In this document: piece after piece, positions 38,598 to 46,440 of the stretch
Position numbering within the stretch: the stretch's first letter is position 1
Layout of the letters: every line of letters begins with the position of its first letter
Source of the DNA: an uncultured Sphingomonas sp.
GTDB lineage: Bacteria > Pseudomonadota > Alphaproteobacteria > Sphingomonadales > Sphingomonadaceae
Direction of reading: 5' to 3'
Length of the DNA stretch: 64,000 nucleotides
Assembly (NCBI RefSeq): GCF_913777625.1
Contig: NZ_CAJYTI010000011.1
Coordinates: forward strand, 1 to 64,000
Program-made: the position numbers and the translations under genes
Notes under the pieces: model-generated
What the model was told of the DNA's origin: nothing
What the model saw: only the letters and a program-made list of their open reading frames with translations
The model's database searches: none

Positions 38598-39065
38598 ATG
38601 GCCGAGAAGAAGGCGAAGAAGGCGAAGAAGGACGGCAAGACGCCGTCGCTGCTGCCCAAGGTGATCGGCGGCATCAAGCTGCCCAAGGACACCCGCCGCC
38701 AGTTGACCGCGCTCGCCAAGCATCCGGTGGTCGCCGATCTGCTCGCCGCCGGGCTGGTCGCGCTCGCCAATCGCATCAAGGGCGAACCGCCGCAATCGGA
38801 CGCAGACCCGGCGCCCGCAGCTATCGCCGTGCCGACGCCCGCCGCCGAGCCGGCCGCATCGGCCTCGGCAGCCTCGGCCCCGGAAGCCTCGGCAAAGCCG
38901 GTGGTGAAGCGCGTCCGCAAACCCGCTGCCGCGGCGGCCGAGCCCGGCGCGGACGCCGCCCCGGCCAAAGCCGCGAAGGCGCCGCCGCCCCGCCGCATCC
39001 GCAAGGCCGATACGGCAGCCGCGAAGCCGCGCACCCGCCGCACGCCCCCCAAGACGGACGGCTGA
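38598..39065 (+). CDS. Ala/Lys-rich hypothetical protein
   Basis: A 155-residue protein. The N-terminal part (KKDGKTPSLLPKVIGGIKLP, KDTRRQLTALAKHPVVADLL, AAGLVALANRIK) is a short helical, conserved-looking domain. The rest is an Ala/Pro/Lys/Arg-rich tail (KPVVKRVRKPAAAAAEPGAD and KAPPPRRIRKADTAAAKPRT). ATG 38598 follows GGGAG. The tail style is like that of the protein at 34322. Function unknown. Confidence 0.6.
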   Translation: MAEKKAKKAKKDGKTPSLLPKVIGGIKLPKDTRRQLTALAKHPVVADLLAAGLVALANRIKGEPPQSDADPAPAAIAVPTPAAEPAASASAASAPEASAKPVVKRVRKPAAAAAEPGADAAPAKAAKAPPPRRIRKADTAAAKPRTRRTPPKTDG

Positions 39066-39107
39066 TCGCCTGCTAGAAAGGCGGTCGGGGAAACGGGGGA
39101 GGACCGC

Positions 39108-39743
39108 ATGCAAAGCACGCACGCACCGGAATCGCATGGCCCCGGCCATGCGCTGGAACGACTGATCTTCTTTTCGGACGCGGTGTTCGCGATCGCGATC
39201 ACGCTGCTGATCATCGAGATCCACGTGCCGGAGGTCCACGCGCCGTTCACCGATGCCGCCTTCCTGTGGGCGCTCGCCGGGCTCTGGGTCAAATTCCTCA
39301 GCTTCTTCGTGTCGTTCTTCGTGATCGGCGCCTTCTGGGCCGGGCATCACCGCGCGTTTGATTGCGCGCGCCACTGGTCGCCCAAGCTGATCCTGCCCAA
39401 TCTGTGCATGCTGAGCACGGTGGCGTCGATCCCGTTCTTCACCGCCTTCTCGTCCGAATATTACGGGAACCGGGTGCCCTCGGCGCTCTACTGCCTGTGG
39501 ATGATGCTGATCGCGCTCGCGAACATCTGGGTGCAGCGCGTCGCCACCACCGCCCCGGTGGTGGGCGAACGGATCGCCAAGGCGCATTGCCGGGTAATCC
39601 GCCAGCGTGGTTTGGCGACGCTGCTGGGTACGATAACCGCCTTCGCGGTCGCCCTGGTCCTGCCCTGGGCGGCGCAGGCGACGCTGGCGACGATTCCGCT
39701 GTGGCGCCTGGTGCTCCAGCGCGTCTCGCCACCGCGGGGGTAA
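39108..39743 (+). CDS. TMEM175-like (DUF1211) potassium channel family protein
   Basis: A 211-residue membrane protein with about six hydrophobic segments. The signature RLIFFSDAVFAIAITLLIIE is the FSDxVFAIxxTLL selectivity-filter motif of bacterial TMEM175 channels. FLSFFVSFFVIGAFWAGHHR is the conserved helix with Trp-x-x-His-His. Bacterial members are weakly selective potassium channels assembling as tetramers. A single repeat is present, as in other bacteria. Confidence 0.9.
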   Translation: MQSTHAPESHGPGHALERLIFFSDAVFAIAITLLIIEIHVPEVHAPFTDAAFLWALAGLWVKFLSFFVSFFVIGAFWAGHHRAFDCARHWSPKLILPNLCMLSTVASIPFFTAFSSEYYGNRVPSALYCLWMMLIALANIWVQRVATTAPVVGERIAKAHCRVIRQRGLATLLGTITAFAVALVLPWAAQATLATIPLWRLVLQRVSPPRG

Positions 39744-39796
39744 GGCAGGGGTATCGCATTTGGCGTCTCTGGACTGGGACGCACTCAAAAATGATC

Positions 39797-39892
39797 GTCA
39801 TCCCGGCGAAAGCCGGGATCCATTCGCATCGAATTGGCGGTTCTTTCCCCCAGCGCAGAGTGCAATGGATCCCGGCTTTCGCCGGGATGACA
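39797..39892. repeat. Dispersed inverted-repeat unit, canonical copy
   Basis: Left arm GTCATCCCGGCGAAAGCCGG, right arm CCGGCTTTCGCCGGGATGAC, with a core of about 45 bases. It sits after the TMEM175-like gene. Confidence 0.9.
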
Positions 39893-39936
39893 GCGTACCT
39901 CGGCCAAATGCGATAGCCTTGGGGGGTAAGGCGAAG

Positions 39937-39963
39937 GCCCCCGCCTCCGAAGAAGCAGGGGCC
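39937..39963 (-). terminator. Terminator-like hairpin after the minus-strand small gene
   Basis: GGCCCCTGC pairs with GGCGGGGGCC, read on the minus strand, around TTCTTCGGA and followed by TTCGCCTT. It lies 12 bases after the stop at 39975. Confidence 0.55.
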
Positions 39964-39974
39964 CCTCGGTTGGA

Positions 39975-40304
39975 TCAGCGACGGTGATCGTTGCGATCGT
40001 GCTTTTCGTAGCGGATCTTCGCCGAAAGCGCGTCGTAGCGACGATCGAGGTCGCGGCGCTCCTGCGGAGTCAGGCCGGGACGCGAGGCGCGATAGCGGGC
40101 CTCCAGGCGGACCAGGCCGCGATATTCGTTGCGGATCTGGGTGGCCTCGCGGCGGCTGAGCGCGCCCGAGCGGATTCCCTGGTTGATGCGCTGTTCGATG
40201 CGATCCTGGCGGGCATTGATGTTCTGCCAGCCCGGCTGGGCCGATGCGGGAACGGCGGCGGCAGCGACGCCAAGACCTGCGATCAGCAGCATGAACTTTT
40301 TCAT
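39975..40304 (-). CDS. Small exported helical protein
   Basis: A 109-residue protein with signal MKKFMLLIAGLGVAAAAVPA and cleavage after ASA. The mature part is helical and charged: NINARQDRIEQRINQGIRSG, ALSRREATQIRNEYRGLVRL, EARYRASRPGLTPQERRDLD, resembling small periplasmic heptad-rich proteins of sphingomonads. ATG 40302-40304 follows GAGGAG. Function unknown. Confidence 0.8.
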   Translation of the reverse strand: MKKFMLLIAGLGVAAAAVPASAQPGWQNINARQDRIEQRINQGIRSGALSRREATQIRNEYRGLVRLEARYRASRPGLTPQERRDLDRRYDALSAKIRYEKHDRNDHRR

Positions 40305-40436
40305 CGGATACTCCTCACTTCGACTGGACCGCCCCTGCGGTCGAGAACCCTTGTGGAACGCCGATGTCGCCACTTTGTCCCATAACCCCCGGTTTTGCGT
40401 CGCCAATTGTCGCAAGCCGGCGGGCTTCGTTCAGGT

Positions 40437-42098
40437 TCAGGCGGCGAGCAGCCGCTCCGCCTGGGCGCGCGCCTCGGGGGTGATCTCGGCGCCGGAGAGC
40501 ATCCGCGCGATTTCCTCGCGGCGCTGCTCGGGGGTGAGCGGGGTCACGCCGGTGCGGGTGACGATGCCGTCGTGGCTCTTGGCGATCAGCAGATGCCGCG
40601 CGCCGCGCGCCGCGACCTGCGGGCTGTGCGTCACCACCAGCAGCTGCGATCCCTGGGCAAGGCGGGCCAGCCGCTCGCCGATCGCGTCGGCCACCGCGCC
40701 GCCGACGCCGCGGTCGATCTCGTCGAAGATCAGCGTCCGGGCGCCGCCCTCTTCGGCCAGCGCCACCTTCATTGCGAGGATGAAGCGCGACAGCTCGCCG
40801 CCGCTGGCGATCTTCATCAGCGGCGCGAACGGCGCGCCGGGATTGGTCGAGACCTCGAACTCCACCCGGTCCATGCCGGCGGCGCTCCACTGATGCTCTT
40901 CCAGCGGCTCGACCACGGTGCGGAAGCGCGCCGCATCGAGCTTGAGCGGCTTGAGCTCGGACGCCACCGCCGCATCGAGCCGCGCCGCCGCCAGGGTACG
41001 TACGGCCGAGAGCGTCTGCGCCGCCTCGCGATAGGCCGCGTGCGCCGCCGCCGCCGCCTTTTCCAGCCGGGCGATGCCCGCGCCGCCGCTGGTGACGCGG
41101 TCCAGTCGGCCGGACAGGTCGGCGAGCAGCGCCGGCAGTTCGTCCGGCTGCACCCGGTGCTTGCGGGCGACCGCACGCAGCTCGAACAGCCGCGCCTCGT
41201 CCGCCTCCAGCGCGGCGGGATCGAACGCCAGCGCCTCGGCGGCGGTATCGACCTGCGCCTGCGCCTCGCTCCCCTCGGTGATCGCACGGTCGATCGCCGC
41301 CAGCGCCTCGGCCAGCGCGGCATGGTCATCCGACACCCGCTCCAGGATCCGCGCCGCCTGGCGCAGCCGGGCAAGCCCGCCATCCGAGCCTTCGAGCAGA
41401 TCGGCGATCCCCTGCAGGTCGGTAGCGATCTTCTCGCCGCGCTGCATCGACGCCCGGCGCTCGGCGAGCCGTTCCTCCTCGCCCTCCTCGGGTGCGAGCG
41501 CGGACAGCTCGGTGACGGCATGTTCCAGCCATTCGCGGTCGCGCTCGGCGCTGTCCTGCTCGGCGCGGGCCACCGCCAGCGCATCCTCGGCCGCGCGCCA
41601 GGCGCGGTGCGCGATCGCCACCGGCCCCGCATCGCACCGCCCGAAGGCATCGAGCAGCAGCCGGTGCCCGCGTGGATTGAGCAGCCCGCGATCGTCGTGC
41701 TGGCCGTGGATCTCGACGAGATGCGGCGCCAGTTCGCGGAGCAACCCCGCCGAGGCCGGCTGGTCGTTGACGAACGCGCGGCTGCCGCCATCGGCCTTGA
41801 CCAGCCGGCGGATCAGCAGCGGCTCGCCCGGCTCCAGTTCCATGCCGTTCTGGGCGAAGAGATTCGCGATCTCGCTGTCGGCCGCGGGCGGGAGAAAGCT
41901 CGCCACGACCACCGCCTGCCCCGCGCCGCTGCGCACCAGCCCGCTATCGGCACGGGCCCCCAGCGCCAGCCCCAGCGCGTCGAGCAGGATCGACTTGCCC
42001 GCGCCGGTCTCGCCGGTCAGCACGCCCAGCCCTTCGCCGAACTCCAGGTCCAGCGCCTCGATCAGCACCACGTCGCGAATGGATAGCGCGGTCAGCAT
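40437..42098 (-). CDS. recN: DNA repair protein RecN
   Basis: A 553-residue SMC-like ATPase for double-strand-break repair, the normal length. Walker A GLGVLTGETGAGKSILLDAL lies near residue 29. The central region is coiled coil. The C-terminal ATPase half has KIASGGELSRFILAMKVALA (signature) and RTLIFDEIDRGVGGAVADAI (Walker B), followed by LLVVTHSPQVAARGARHLLI. It follows bamD by 44 bases, and the gap contains a LexA box, so it can be switched on separately by DNA damage. Confidence 0.97.
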   Translation of the reverse strand: MLTALSIRDVVLIEALDLEFGEGLGVLTGETGAGKSILLDALGLALGARADSGLVRSGAGQAVVVASFLPPAADSEIANLFAQNGMELEPGEPLLIRRLVKADGGSRAFVNDQPASAGLLRELAPHLVEIHGQHDDRGLLNPRGHRLLLDAFGRCDAGPVAIAHRAWRAAEDALAVARAEQDSAERDREWLEHAVTELSALAPEEGEEERLAERRASMQRGEKIATDLQGIADLLEGSDGGLARLRQAARILERVSDDHAALAEALAAIDRAITEGSEAQAQVDTAAEALAFDPAALEADEARLFELRAVARKHRVQPDELPALLADLSGRLDRVTSGGAGIARLEKAAAAAHAAYREAAQTLSAVRTLAAARLDAAVASELKPLKLDAARFRTVVEPLEEHQWSAAGMDRVEFEVSTNPGAPFAPLMKIASGGELSRFILAMKVALAEEGGARTLIFDEIDRGVGGAVADAIGERLARLAQGSQLLVVTHSPQVAARGARHLLIAKSHDGIVTRTGVTPLTPEQRREEIARMLSGAEITPEARAQAERLLAA

Positions 42099-42116
42099 CG
42101 GGGCCCCCTATCGCAG

Positions 42117-42131
42117 GAACAGAGGAAGAAC
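42117..42131. promoter_or_regulatory. LexA (SOS) box of recN
   Basis: GAAC-N7-GAAC (GAACAGAGGAAGAAC), which reads GTTC-N7-GTTC on the minus strand, lies 18 bases before the recN start in the bamD-recN gap. Confidence 0.8.
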
Positions 42132-42142
42132 GGAAGCGGTTT

Positions 42143-42967
42143 TTAGCTCGCCGGCTTGGGCGGCGGGCTGGCCTTGGCGGCGGCTTCCAGCTTGTCCTGA
42201 TTGTCCTGCATCAGCTGATAGGCATGCTTGTACCAGTCGGTACCCGGATAGTTGGCACCGAGCACCGCCGCCGCCTTCTTGGCTTCCTCCGGCACGCCGA
42301 GCGCCAGATAGGCCTCGGTCAGGCGCATCAGCGCTTCCGGCACATGGGTGGTCATCTGGTAGTTGTCGACCACGGTGCGGAAGCGCAGCACCGCCGCGAG
42401 CCACTGGCCGCGCTTCTCGTAGAAGCGGCCGACTTCCATTTCCTTGCCGCCCAGGTGATCGCGCACCAGGTCCAGCTTCAGCCGGGCATCGGCGGCGTAT
42501 TTCGAATTGGGATAGCGGCGGATCAGCTCGCCCAGCGAATCGAGCGCCTGCTGGGTGATCTTCTGGTCGCGGGTGACGTCGCTGATCTGCTCGTAATAGG
42601 AAATGCCGACGAGATAATAGGCATAGGGCGCATCGCGGTTGCCCGGGTGCACCGCCAGGAAGCGCTGCGCCGAGGCGATGGCCTCGGCATAGTCGCGGTT
42701 CAGATAATAGCTGAACGCGCCCATCAGCTGCGCGCGGCGCGCCCACACCGAATAGGGGTGCTGGCGCTCGACCTCGTCGAACAGCGCGGCGGCGAGCTTG
42801 TACTGGTGCTGGTCCAGCTTCTGCTTGGCCGTGCTGTACAAGGTGCCGACGTCGCGCGCGACATAGGGCAGATCCTTCACCCCGCCGCGCTTGGCGCAGC
42901 CGGCGACGGAAAGGGCGAACACCGGGAGAAGCGCGAACGCAAGCGCGCGAGGCAGAGGACTACGCAT
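42143..42967 (-). CDS. bamD: Outer-membrane assembly lipoprotein BamD
   Basis: A 274-residue TPR lipoprotein of the BAM complex that inserts outer-membrane proteins. The signal ends at Cys24 (lipobox VAGC in ALSVAGCAKR). TPR-like repeats include LYSTAKQKLDQHQYKLAAAL, FDEVERQHPYSVWARRAQLM, EAIASAQRFLAVHPGNRDAP and LIRRYPNSKYAADARLKLDL; the HPYSxWA and RYPxSxYA motifs are characteristic. Essential in most Gram-negative bacteria. Upstream of recN. Confidence 0.96.
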   Translation of the reverse strand: MRSPLPRALAFALLPVFALSVAGCAKRGGVKDLPYVARDVGTLYSTAKQKLDQHQYKLAAALFDEVERQHPYSVWARRAQLMGAFSYYLNRDYAEAIASAQRFLAVHPGNRDAPYAYYLVGISYYEQISDVTRDQKITQQALDSLGELIRRYPNSKYAADARLKLDLVRDHLGGKEMEVGRFYEKRGQWLAAVLRFRTVVDNYQMTTHVPEALMRLTEAYLALGVPEEAKKAAAVLGANYPGTDWYKHAYQLMQDNQDKLEAAAKASPPPKPAS

Positions 42968-43091
42968 ATGGCGGGGTTCTTAGACCGGGGCCGTGGCTGC
43001 AAACAATCCTTTTCGGGGCGGGATTGCGGCGGAACCCGCATCGCGCCACATGCGCTGGCGTTTCCGTGACCATATTCGAAGGGGATCTTCC

Positions 43092-43934
43092 GTGCCCGCC
43101 ACGCTTCTCGCCACCCACCGCGTCGAAAAACCCTGGGGCCGCCACACCCTCTATCCGGGCTTCGCCGATCCCGCCGCCGACGGCGAGCCGGTGGGCGAGG
43201 TGTGGTTCCAGACGCCGGGCAACTCGACCCCGGACCTGCTGATCAAGTATCTGTTCACCAGCGAGAAATTGTCGGTCCAGGTCCATCCGAACGACGAGCA
43301 GGCCCAGGCCGTGGGCCTGCCGCGGGGCAAGGACGAATGCTGGATCATCCTCGATGCCGAGCCCGATTCGACGATCGCGCTCGGCACCAAGCAGCCCACC
43401 ACTCGCGAGGCACTGCGCGCCGGTGCGCTCGACGGCTCGATCGAGGACATGCTCGACTGGAAGCCGGTCAAGGCCGGCGACTTTTTCTACTCCGCCTCGG
43501 GCACGGTGCACGCGATCGGCGCGGGCATCACGCTGATCGAGGTGCAACAGAACAGCGAGACCACCTACCGCCTCTATGATTATGGCCGCCCGCGCGAACT
43601 GCACCTCGACGCCGGCATCGCGGTCGCCGAGCCGGTGCCGTTCGTGCCGCACCCGATGCCGGGCGCGGTGTCGCCGACCCGCACCATCCTGGTCGAGGGC
43701 CCCAAGTTCGTGCTCGAGCGCTGGGAAGGCGGGCATCGCCGCTTCACCCTGCCCGAAGGCACCACCGGCTGGCTGATCCCGGTGAAGGGCGAAGGCGTGG
43801 TCGACGGTGTTGCCTTCAAGGCCGGCGAGTGCCTGACGCTGGAAGGGCATGTCGAGCTCGAAGCGGCGGTCGGCAGCGACCTGCTGTTCGCCTATCCCGG
43901 CGACGCGCGTGTCCCGGCGATGGACGCTGCGTGA
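43092..43934 (+). CDS. manA: Mannose-6-phosphate isomerase, class I type
   Basis: A 280-residue zinc isomerase linking fructose-6-P and mannose-6-P for glycan precursors. The N-terminus ATHRVEKPWGRHTLYPGF, the zinc-site segment TSEKLSVQVHPNDEQAQAVG, KDECWIILDAEPDS and the ASGTVHAIGAGITLIEVQQN motif with its His are present. It is shorter than E. coli ManA (391 residues), like many alphaproteobacterial enzymes that lack the helical insert. GTG 43092 follows AAGGGGAT; an upstream ATG at 43050 is possible. Divergent from bamD. Confidence 0.92.
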   Translation: MPATLLATHRVEKPWGRHTLYPGFADPAADGEPVGEVWFQTPGNSTPDLLIKYLFTSEKLSVQVHPNDEQAQAVGLPRGKDECWIILDAEPDSTIALGTKQPTTREALRAGALDGSIEDMLDWKPVKAGDFFYSASGTVHAIGAGITLIEVQQNSETTYRLYDYGRPRELHLDAGIAVAEPVPFVPHPMPGAVSPTRTILVEGPKFVLERWEGGHRRFTLPEGTTGWLIPVKGEGVVDGVAFKAGECLTLEGHVELEAAVGSDLLFAYPGDARVPAMDAA

Positions 43935-43957
43935 ACGCAGCGTAGTTTCATGTTCAC

Positions 43958-43983
43958 GCAACCTGCCGCCGCCCCGGCACGTT
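43958..43983 (+). promoter_or_regulatory. EcfG-like promoter of glycine-zipper gene 3
   Basis: GCAAC at 43958-43962, 17 bases, then CGTT at 43980-43983, the same arrangement and similar flanks as upstream of the paralogue at 36734. One mismatch to the consensus -35. Confidence 0.5.
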
Positions 43984-44016
43984 CGGCACGCATCGATAAC
44001 GAGTAGGAGTTGCTCG

Positions 44017-44529
44017 ATGCGCATGTTGTTCGTTGCCGCTGCGGCGGCGGCCCTGACCCTGCCGACGGTACCGGCGATGGCGCAGGGCTATAGCCACTGG
44101 CAGGACCGCGACGCCCATTGGCAGGATCGCGACCATGGCCGCGACCGCGACGGCCGCTGGGACGATCGGGGCCTGGGCCGTGGCAATGGCCCCGATCGCG
44201 GCGATTGGCGCCGCTGGCGGAACTATGACTATAACCGCCTGCCACCGGGCCAGCGCCGCTATTATGCGGAAAACTATTACCGCGACGGCCGCTATTACCA
44301 GGAGCGCCGCCTGACCCGGAACGACCGCATCTATCGCGGGCGCGACGGCCGCTATTACTGCCGCCGCACCGACGGCACGACCGGCCTGATCGTCGGCGGC
44401 GTCGCCGGCGGCCTGCTCGGCAACGCGCTGTCCTCGGGCGGCAATGCGACGCTCGGCACGCTGCTCGGCGCGGTGGCGGGCGGCGCGCTCGGCCGGTCGG
44501 TCGACCGCGGCAACGTCCGCTGCCGCTGA
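44017..44529 (+). CDS. Glycine-zipper exported protein, paralogue 3
   Basis: A 170-residue protein with a cleavable signal (MRMLFVAAAAAALTLPTVPA, then MAQ). The mature part has Asp/Arg/Trp/His repeats (HWQDRDAHWQDRDHGRDRDG), an RcnB-like YDYNRLPPGQRRYYAENYYR section, the shared module RLTRNDRIYRGRDGRYYCRR, and DGTTGLIVGGVAGGLLGNAL with the glycine zipper LGTLLGAVAGGALGRSVD. GTAGGAG precedes ATG 44017. An EcfG-like promoter upstream and a strong terminator downstream make it a single-gene unit. Confidence 0.87.
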   Translation: MRMLFVAAAAAALTLPTVPAMAQGYSHWQDRDAHWQDRDHGRDRDGRWDDRGLGRGNGPDRGDWRRWRNYDYNRLPPGQRRYYAENYYRDGRYYQERRLTRNDRIYRGRDGRYYCRRTDGTTGLIVGGVAGGLLGNALSSGGNATLGTLLGAVAGGALGRSVDRGNVRCR

Positions 44530-44551
44530 GCTCCTGGGGCTTGCAGAAAGA

Positions 44552-44578
44552 GGGGCTCGGTTCGCCGGGCCCCTTTTT
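44552..44578 (+). terminator. Rho-independent terminator
   Basis: GGGGCTCGG-TTCG-CCGGGCCCC with one mismatch, a stable tetraloop and TTTTT at 44574-44578. Confidence 0.9.
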
Positions 44579-44627
44579 CGTGTGCGAGGGGAGTGCGCCA
44601 GAACGCACGCGTGCGGCGCCACATGCC

Positions 44628-44720
44628 GTCCTTCCGGCGAACGCCGGAATCCATTGGCCCGCCGTCGCAGCAAGAGCGGAAACATGGAGGCGAATGGATC
44701 CCGGCTTTCGCCGGGATGAC
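44628..44720. repeat. Dispersed inverted-repeat unit, partly diverged copy
   Basis: Left arm GTCCTTCCGGCGAACGCCGG is diverged; right arm CCGGCTTTCGCCGGGATGAC is canonical. Confidence 0.8.
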
Positions 44721-44762
44721 GACGAAGTATGGGTCAGCAAATCGACGCGGAGCGCACAGCTT

Positions 44763-44990
44763 TCAAATGAACCCGCCGGTCAGCATCAGCCGCACGCCGC
44801 TGACGATCAGGATCAGCAGGTTGAGGTTCCGCCCCGCCGTCCCGCGCGAAAGCATGCCGACCACCGTGCCGGTGACCGCGATCGGAAAGGCGATCCAGTT
44901 GACCAGCGGCACGAAGGGGAACGGGATGATCCCCACCAGCGCGAAGGGCAGCGCCACCAGCCCGATCAGCAGCGAGAGTGCGTTGAACAT
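44763..44990 (-). CDS. Small inner-membrane protein
   Basis: A 75-residue protein with two or three hydrophobic segments: MFNALSLLIGLVALPFALVG, FVPLVNWIAFPIAVTGTVVG, NLLILIVSGVRLMLTGGFI. The start is ATG 44988-44990; a GTG 48 bases upstream extends the frame but adds an unlikely sequence. No clear ribosome site. It resembles small conserved sphingomonad membrane proteins of unknown role. Confidence 0.65.
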   Translation of the reverse strand: MFNALSLLIGLVALPFALVGIIPFPFVPLVNWIAFPIAVTGTVVGMLSRGTAGRNLNLLILIVSGVRLMLTGGFI

Positions 44991-45164
44991 GGGGAGGATG
45001 TGGGATGGTCGAGGTGTGTTATCAAGATAGGTCAGCACGAGGCATTGGGTATGCCGGCAATCCGCCGGTCTTCGAGTGTAGGGTCAAGGAAGGTCGGCGG
45101 TTTGCGCCCCAGTTGCAGGCATTGCGAGCCTCCGCCATGATTGCCGCTGAATGGAGGCACGGAC

Positions 45165-45458
45165 GTGATCGATCAGCAGCTGAGCCGTGCGATGGCTAAG
45201 GCGATAAGTGAGCTTGAGCGCGACGGTGAGATTGTCGTCACTTCGCCAAGTATTCAACCTCTGGCAGATCGGCTAGCCGAAGCGGCGCTCGATGTAGTCC
45301 CGAGCTCCGATTTGTCATTCCGCGAGCTTGTGGGTGTCCGCAGCCTGATCCTTCACGCCATATCCAACAAGCAGTTCTTCGATTGGGAAATGCCGACGTT
45401 GACCGGCTTCACAGCGACTGAGTTCGAGCGCATCGCTGAGAAGCTACCGCGCGACTGA
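45165..45458 (+). CDS. Small hypothetical protein
   Basis: A 97-residue soluble protein from GTG 45165, seven bases after GGAGG: MIDQQLSRAMAKAISELERD, GEIVVTSPSIQPLADRLAEA, ALDVVPSSDLSFRELVGVRS. Base composition is less GC-rich than the surroundings. It is convergent with the SUKH gene. I do not recognise a family; it may be part of an accessory module with its neighbour. Confidence 0.55.
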   Translation: MIDQQLSRAMAKAISELERDGEIVVTSPSIQPLADRLAEAALDVVPSSDLSFRELVGVRSLILHAISNKQFFDWEMPTLTGFTATEFERIAEKLPRD

Positions 45459-45488
45459 TAGGAAAGGCGGCTTCCCACCCACTTGCGG

Positions 45489-45998
45489 TCATTCAGCCCA
45501 GCAGTTTCGGCCAACCAGTTCGGACCAGAACGGAATGTGGCGGACTGGACCGACTGGTTGCGATCTACCAATCTCATTGGCGATGTAATCGGTAAAGTTT
45601 GCTCCGTGGTAGATTACATCCGATTGCATGACCGAGAAAACGGGGTTCCCCGCTTCCTGCGGCGTCTCGGGAATATACCGGTGCGAGTATAACGGAATGA
45701 GACGAGGCGCCGCATCCACAATCGAAGTCAAAATAGCGGTGCGATCCGCGGCAGAATTAGGCCTCTCACCCCATTCGGGCCACCATAGATCATTGTTTTC
45801 TAGATCGAACAGAAGGCCTTCTAAGGGCTGCTTGAGTGCGCTGCGGATGCCTTGGTCGTCTGACCGCCAGTCCCACCAATCGACGGGGCGTCGGTCGAGC
45901 AACAAGTCAATCAGGTCTAGCGGAAAGCAGAGGCCATAACGCTCTTGCGCCTCCGCAAGTTCGTCCGCCTTGTATCCGCCGGCCCACAAGTCTCGCAT
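45489..45998 (-). CDS. SUKH / SMI1-KNR4-type protein
   Basis: A 169-residue protein. GYKADELAEAQERYGLCFPL, DLIDLLLDRRPVDWWDW and GLLFDLENNDLWWPEWGERP are the SMI1/KNR4 hallmarks, and LIPLYSHRYIPETPQEAGNP, VFSVMQSDVIYHGANFTDYI complete the domain. SUKH proteins include many immunity proteins against polymorphic toxins, but free-standing genomic copies are common. Start ATG 45996-45998 is preferred; the longer frame upstream adds non-conserved residues. Less GC-rich than neighbours, suggesting an acquired gene. No toxin gene is seen nearby. Confidence 0.8.
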   Translation of the reverse strand: MRDLWAGGYKADELAEAQERYGLCFPLDLIDLLLDRRPVDWWDWRSDDQGIRSALKQPLEGLLFDLENNDLWWPEWGERPNSAADRTAILTSIVDAAPRLIPLYSHRYIPETPQEAGNPVFSVMQSDVIYHGANFTDYIANEIGRSQPVGPVRHIPFWSELVGRNCWAE

Positions 45999-46118
45999 CA
46001 CCCGAGCATGGCATCGGTGATGTCCGATTTCCACCCTGGTTCGGACATGTGCGGCGGAAGCAACAACACCGCAGGATATCGCAGCCCGCACCTTGCCCTT
46101 CACCCAGACGTTTCCCAT

Positions 46119-46440
46119 ATGTTCCGGTCAGCCGCAACGCGACCATCGCTCTTTGATACGGTCCAGCCTTCTTCCACGCGTGCCTCGACAGGCGCCCGGC
46201 GGGGGTACCATGCGCCCTGCCCCGCGCTCTAAGCGCAACGCGATGCTTCGCGCGCCTAAACTTCCTAAACTTCGACCTGCCCTCGCCCCATCGACCGGGC
46301 CCATGTTGCATGCTGCAGCGGCCTAAACTTCCTAAACTTCGCCGCCCCCCGGCAAGCGCGCCGCAGCGCCCTCCCGCAGGCCAAGACGCGCCGAAACCCC
46401 GAAACTTCCCCTTTCCCCCGATTCGCGCTAGGGGCGCAGC
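46119..46440. other. 322-base intergenic region without a recognised gene
   Basis: No convincing frame is seen. The right half carries the paired CCTAAACTTC repeats, a PolyC-rich stretch and the approach to crcB. No fluoride riboswitch motif was recognised before crcB. Confidence 0.6.
46255..46341. repeat. Two identical CCTAAACTTCCTAAACTTCG repeats
   Basis: CCTAAACTTCCTAAACTTCG occurs at 46255-46274 and again at 46322-46341, 67 bases apart. Each is an internal tandem of CCTAAACTTC. A related copy is at 18900-18919 inside a coding gene. Confidence 0.85.

Noticed and set aside
40395..42086. A 563-codon plus-strand open frame opposite recN
   Set aside because: Antisense shadow; recN motifs are complete on the other strand.
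46119..46440. Fluoride riboswitch before crcB
   Set aside because: The conserved crcB-motif sequence was not seen; crcB appears to have no such leader.
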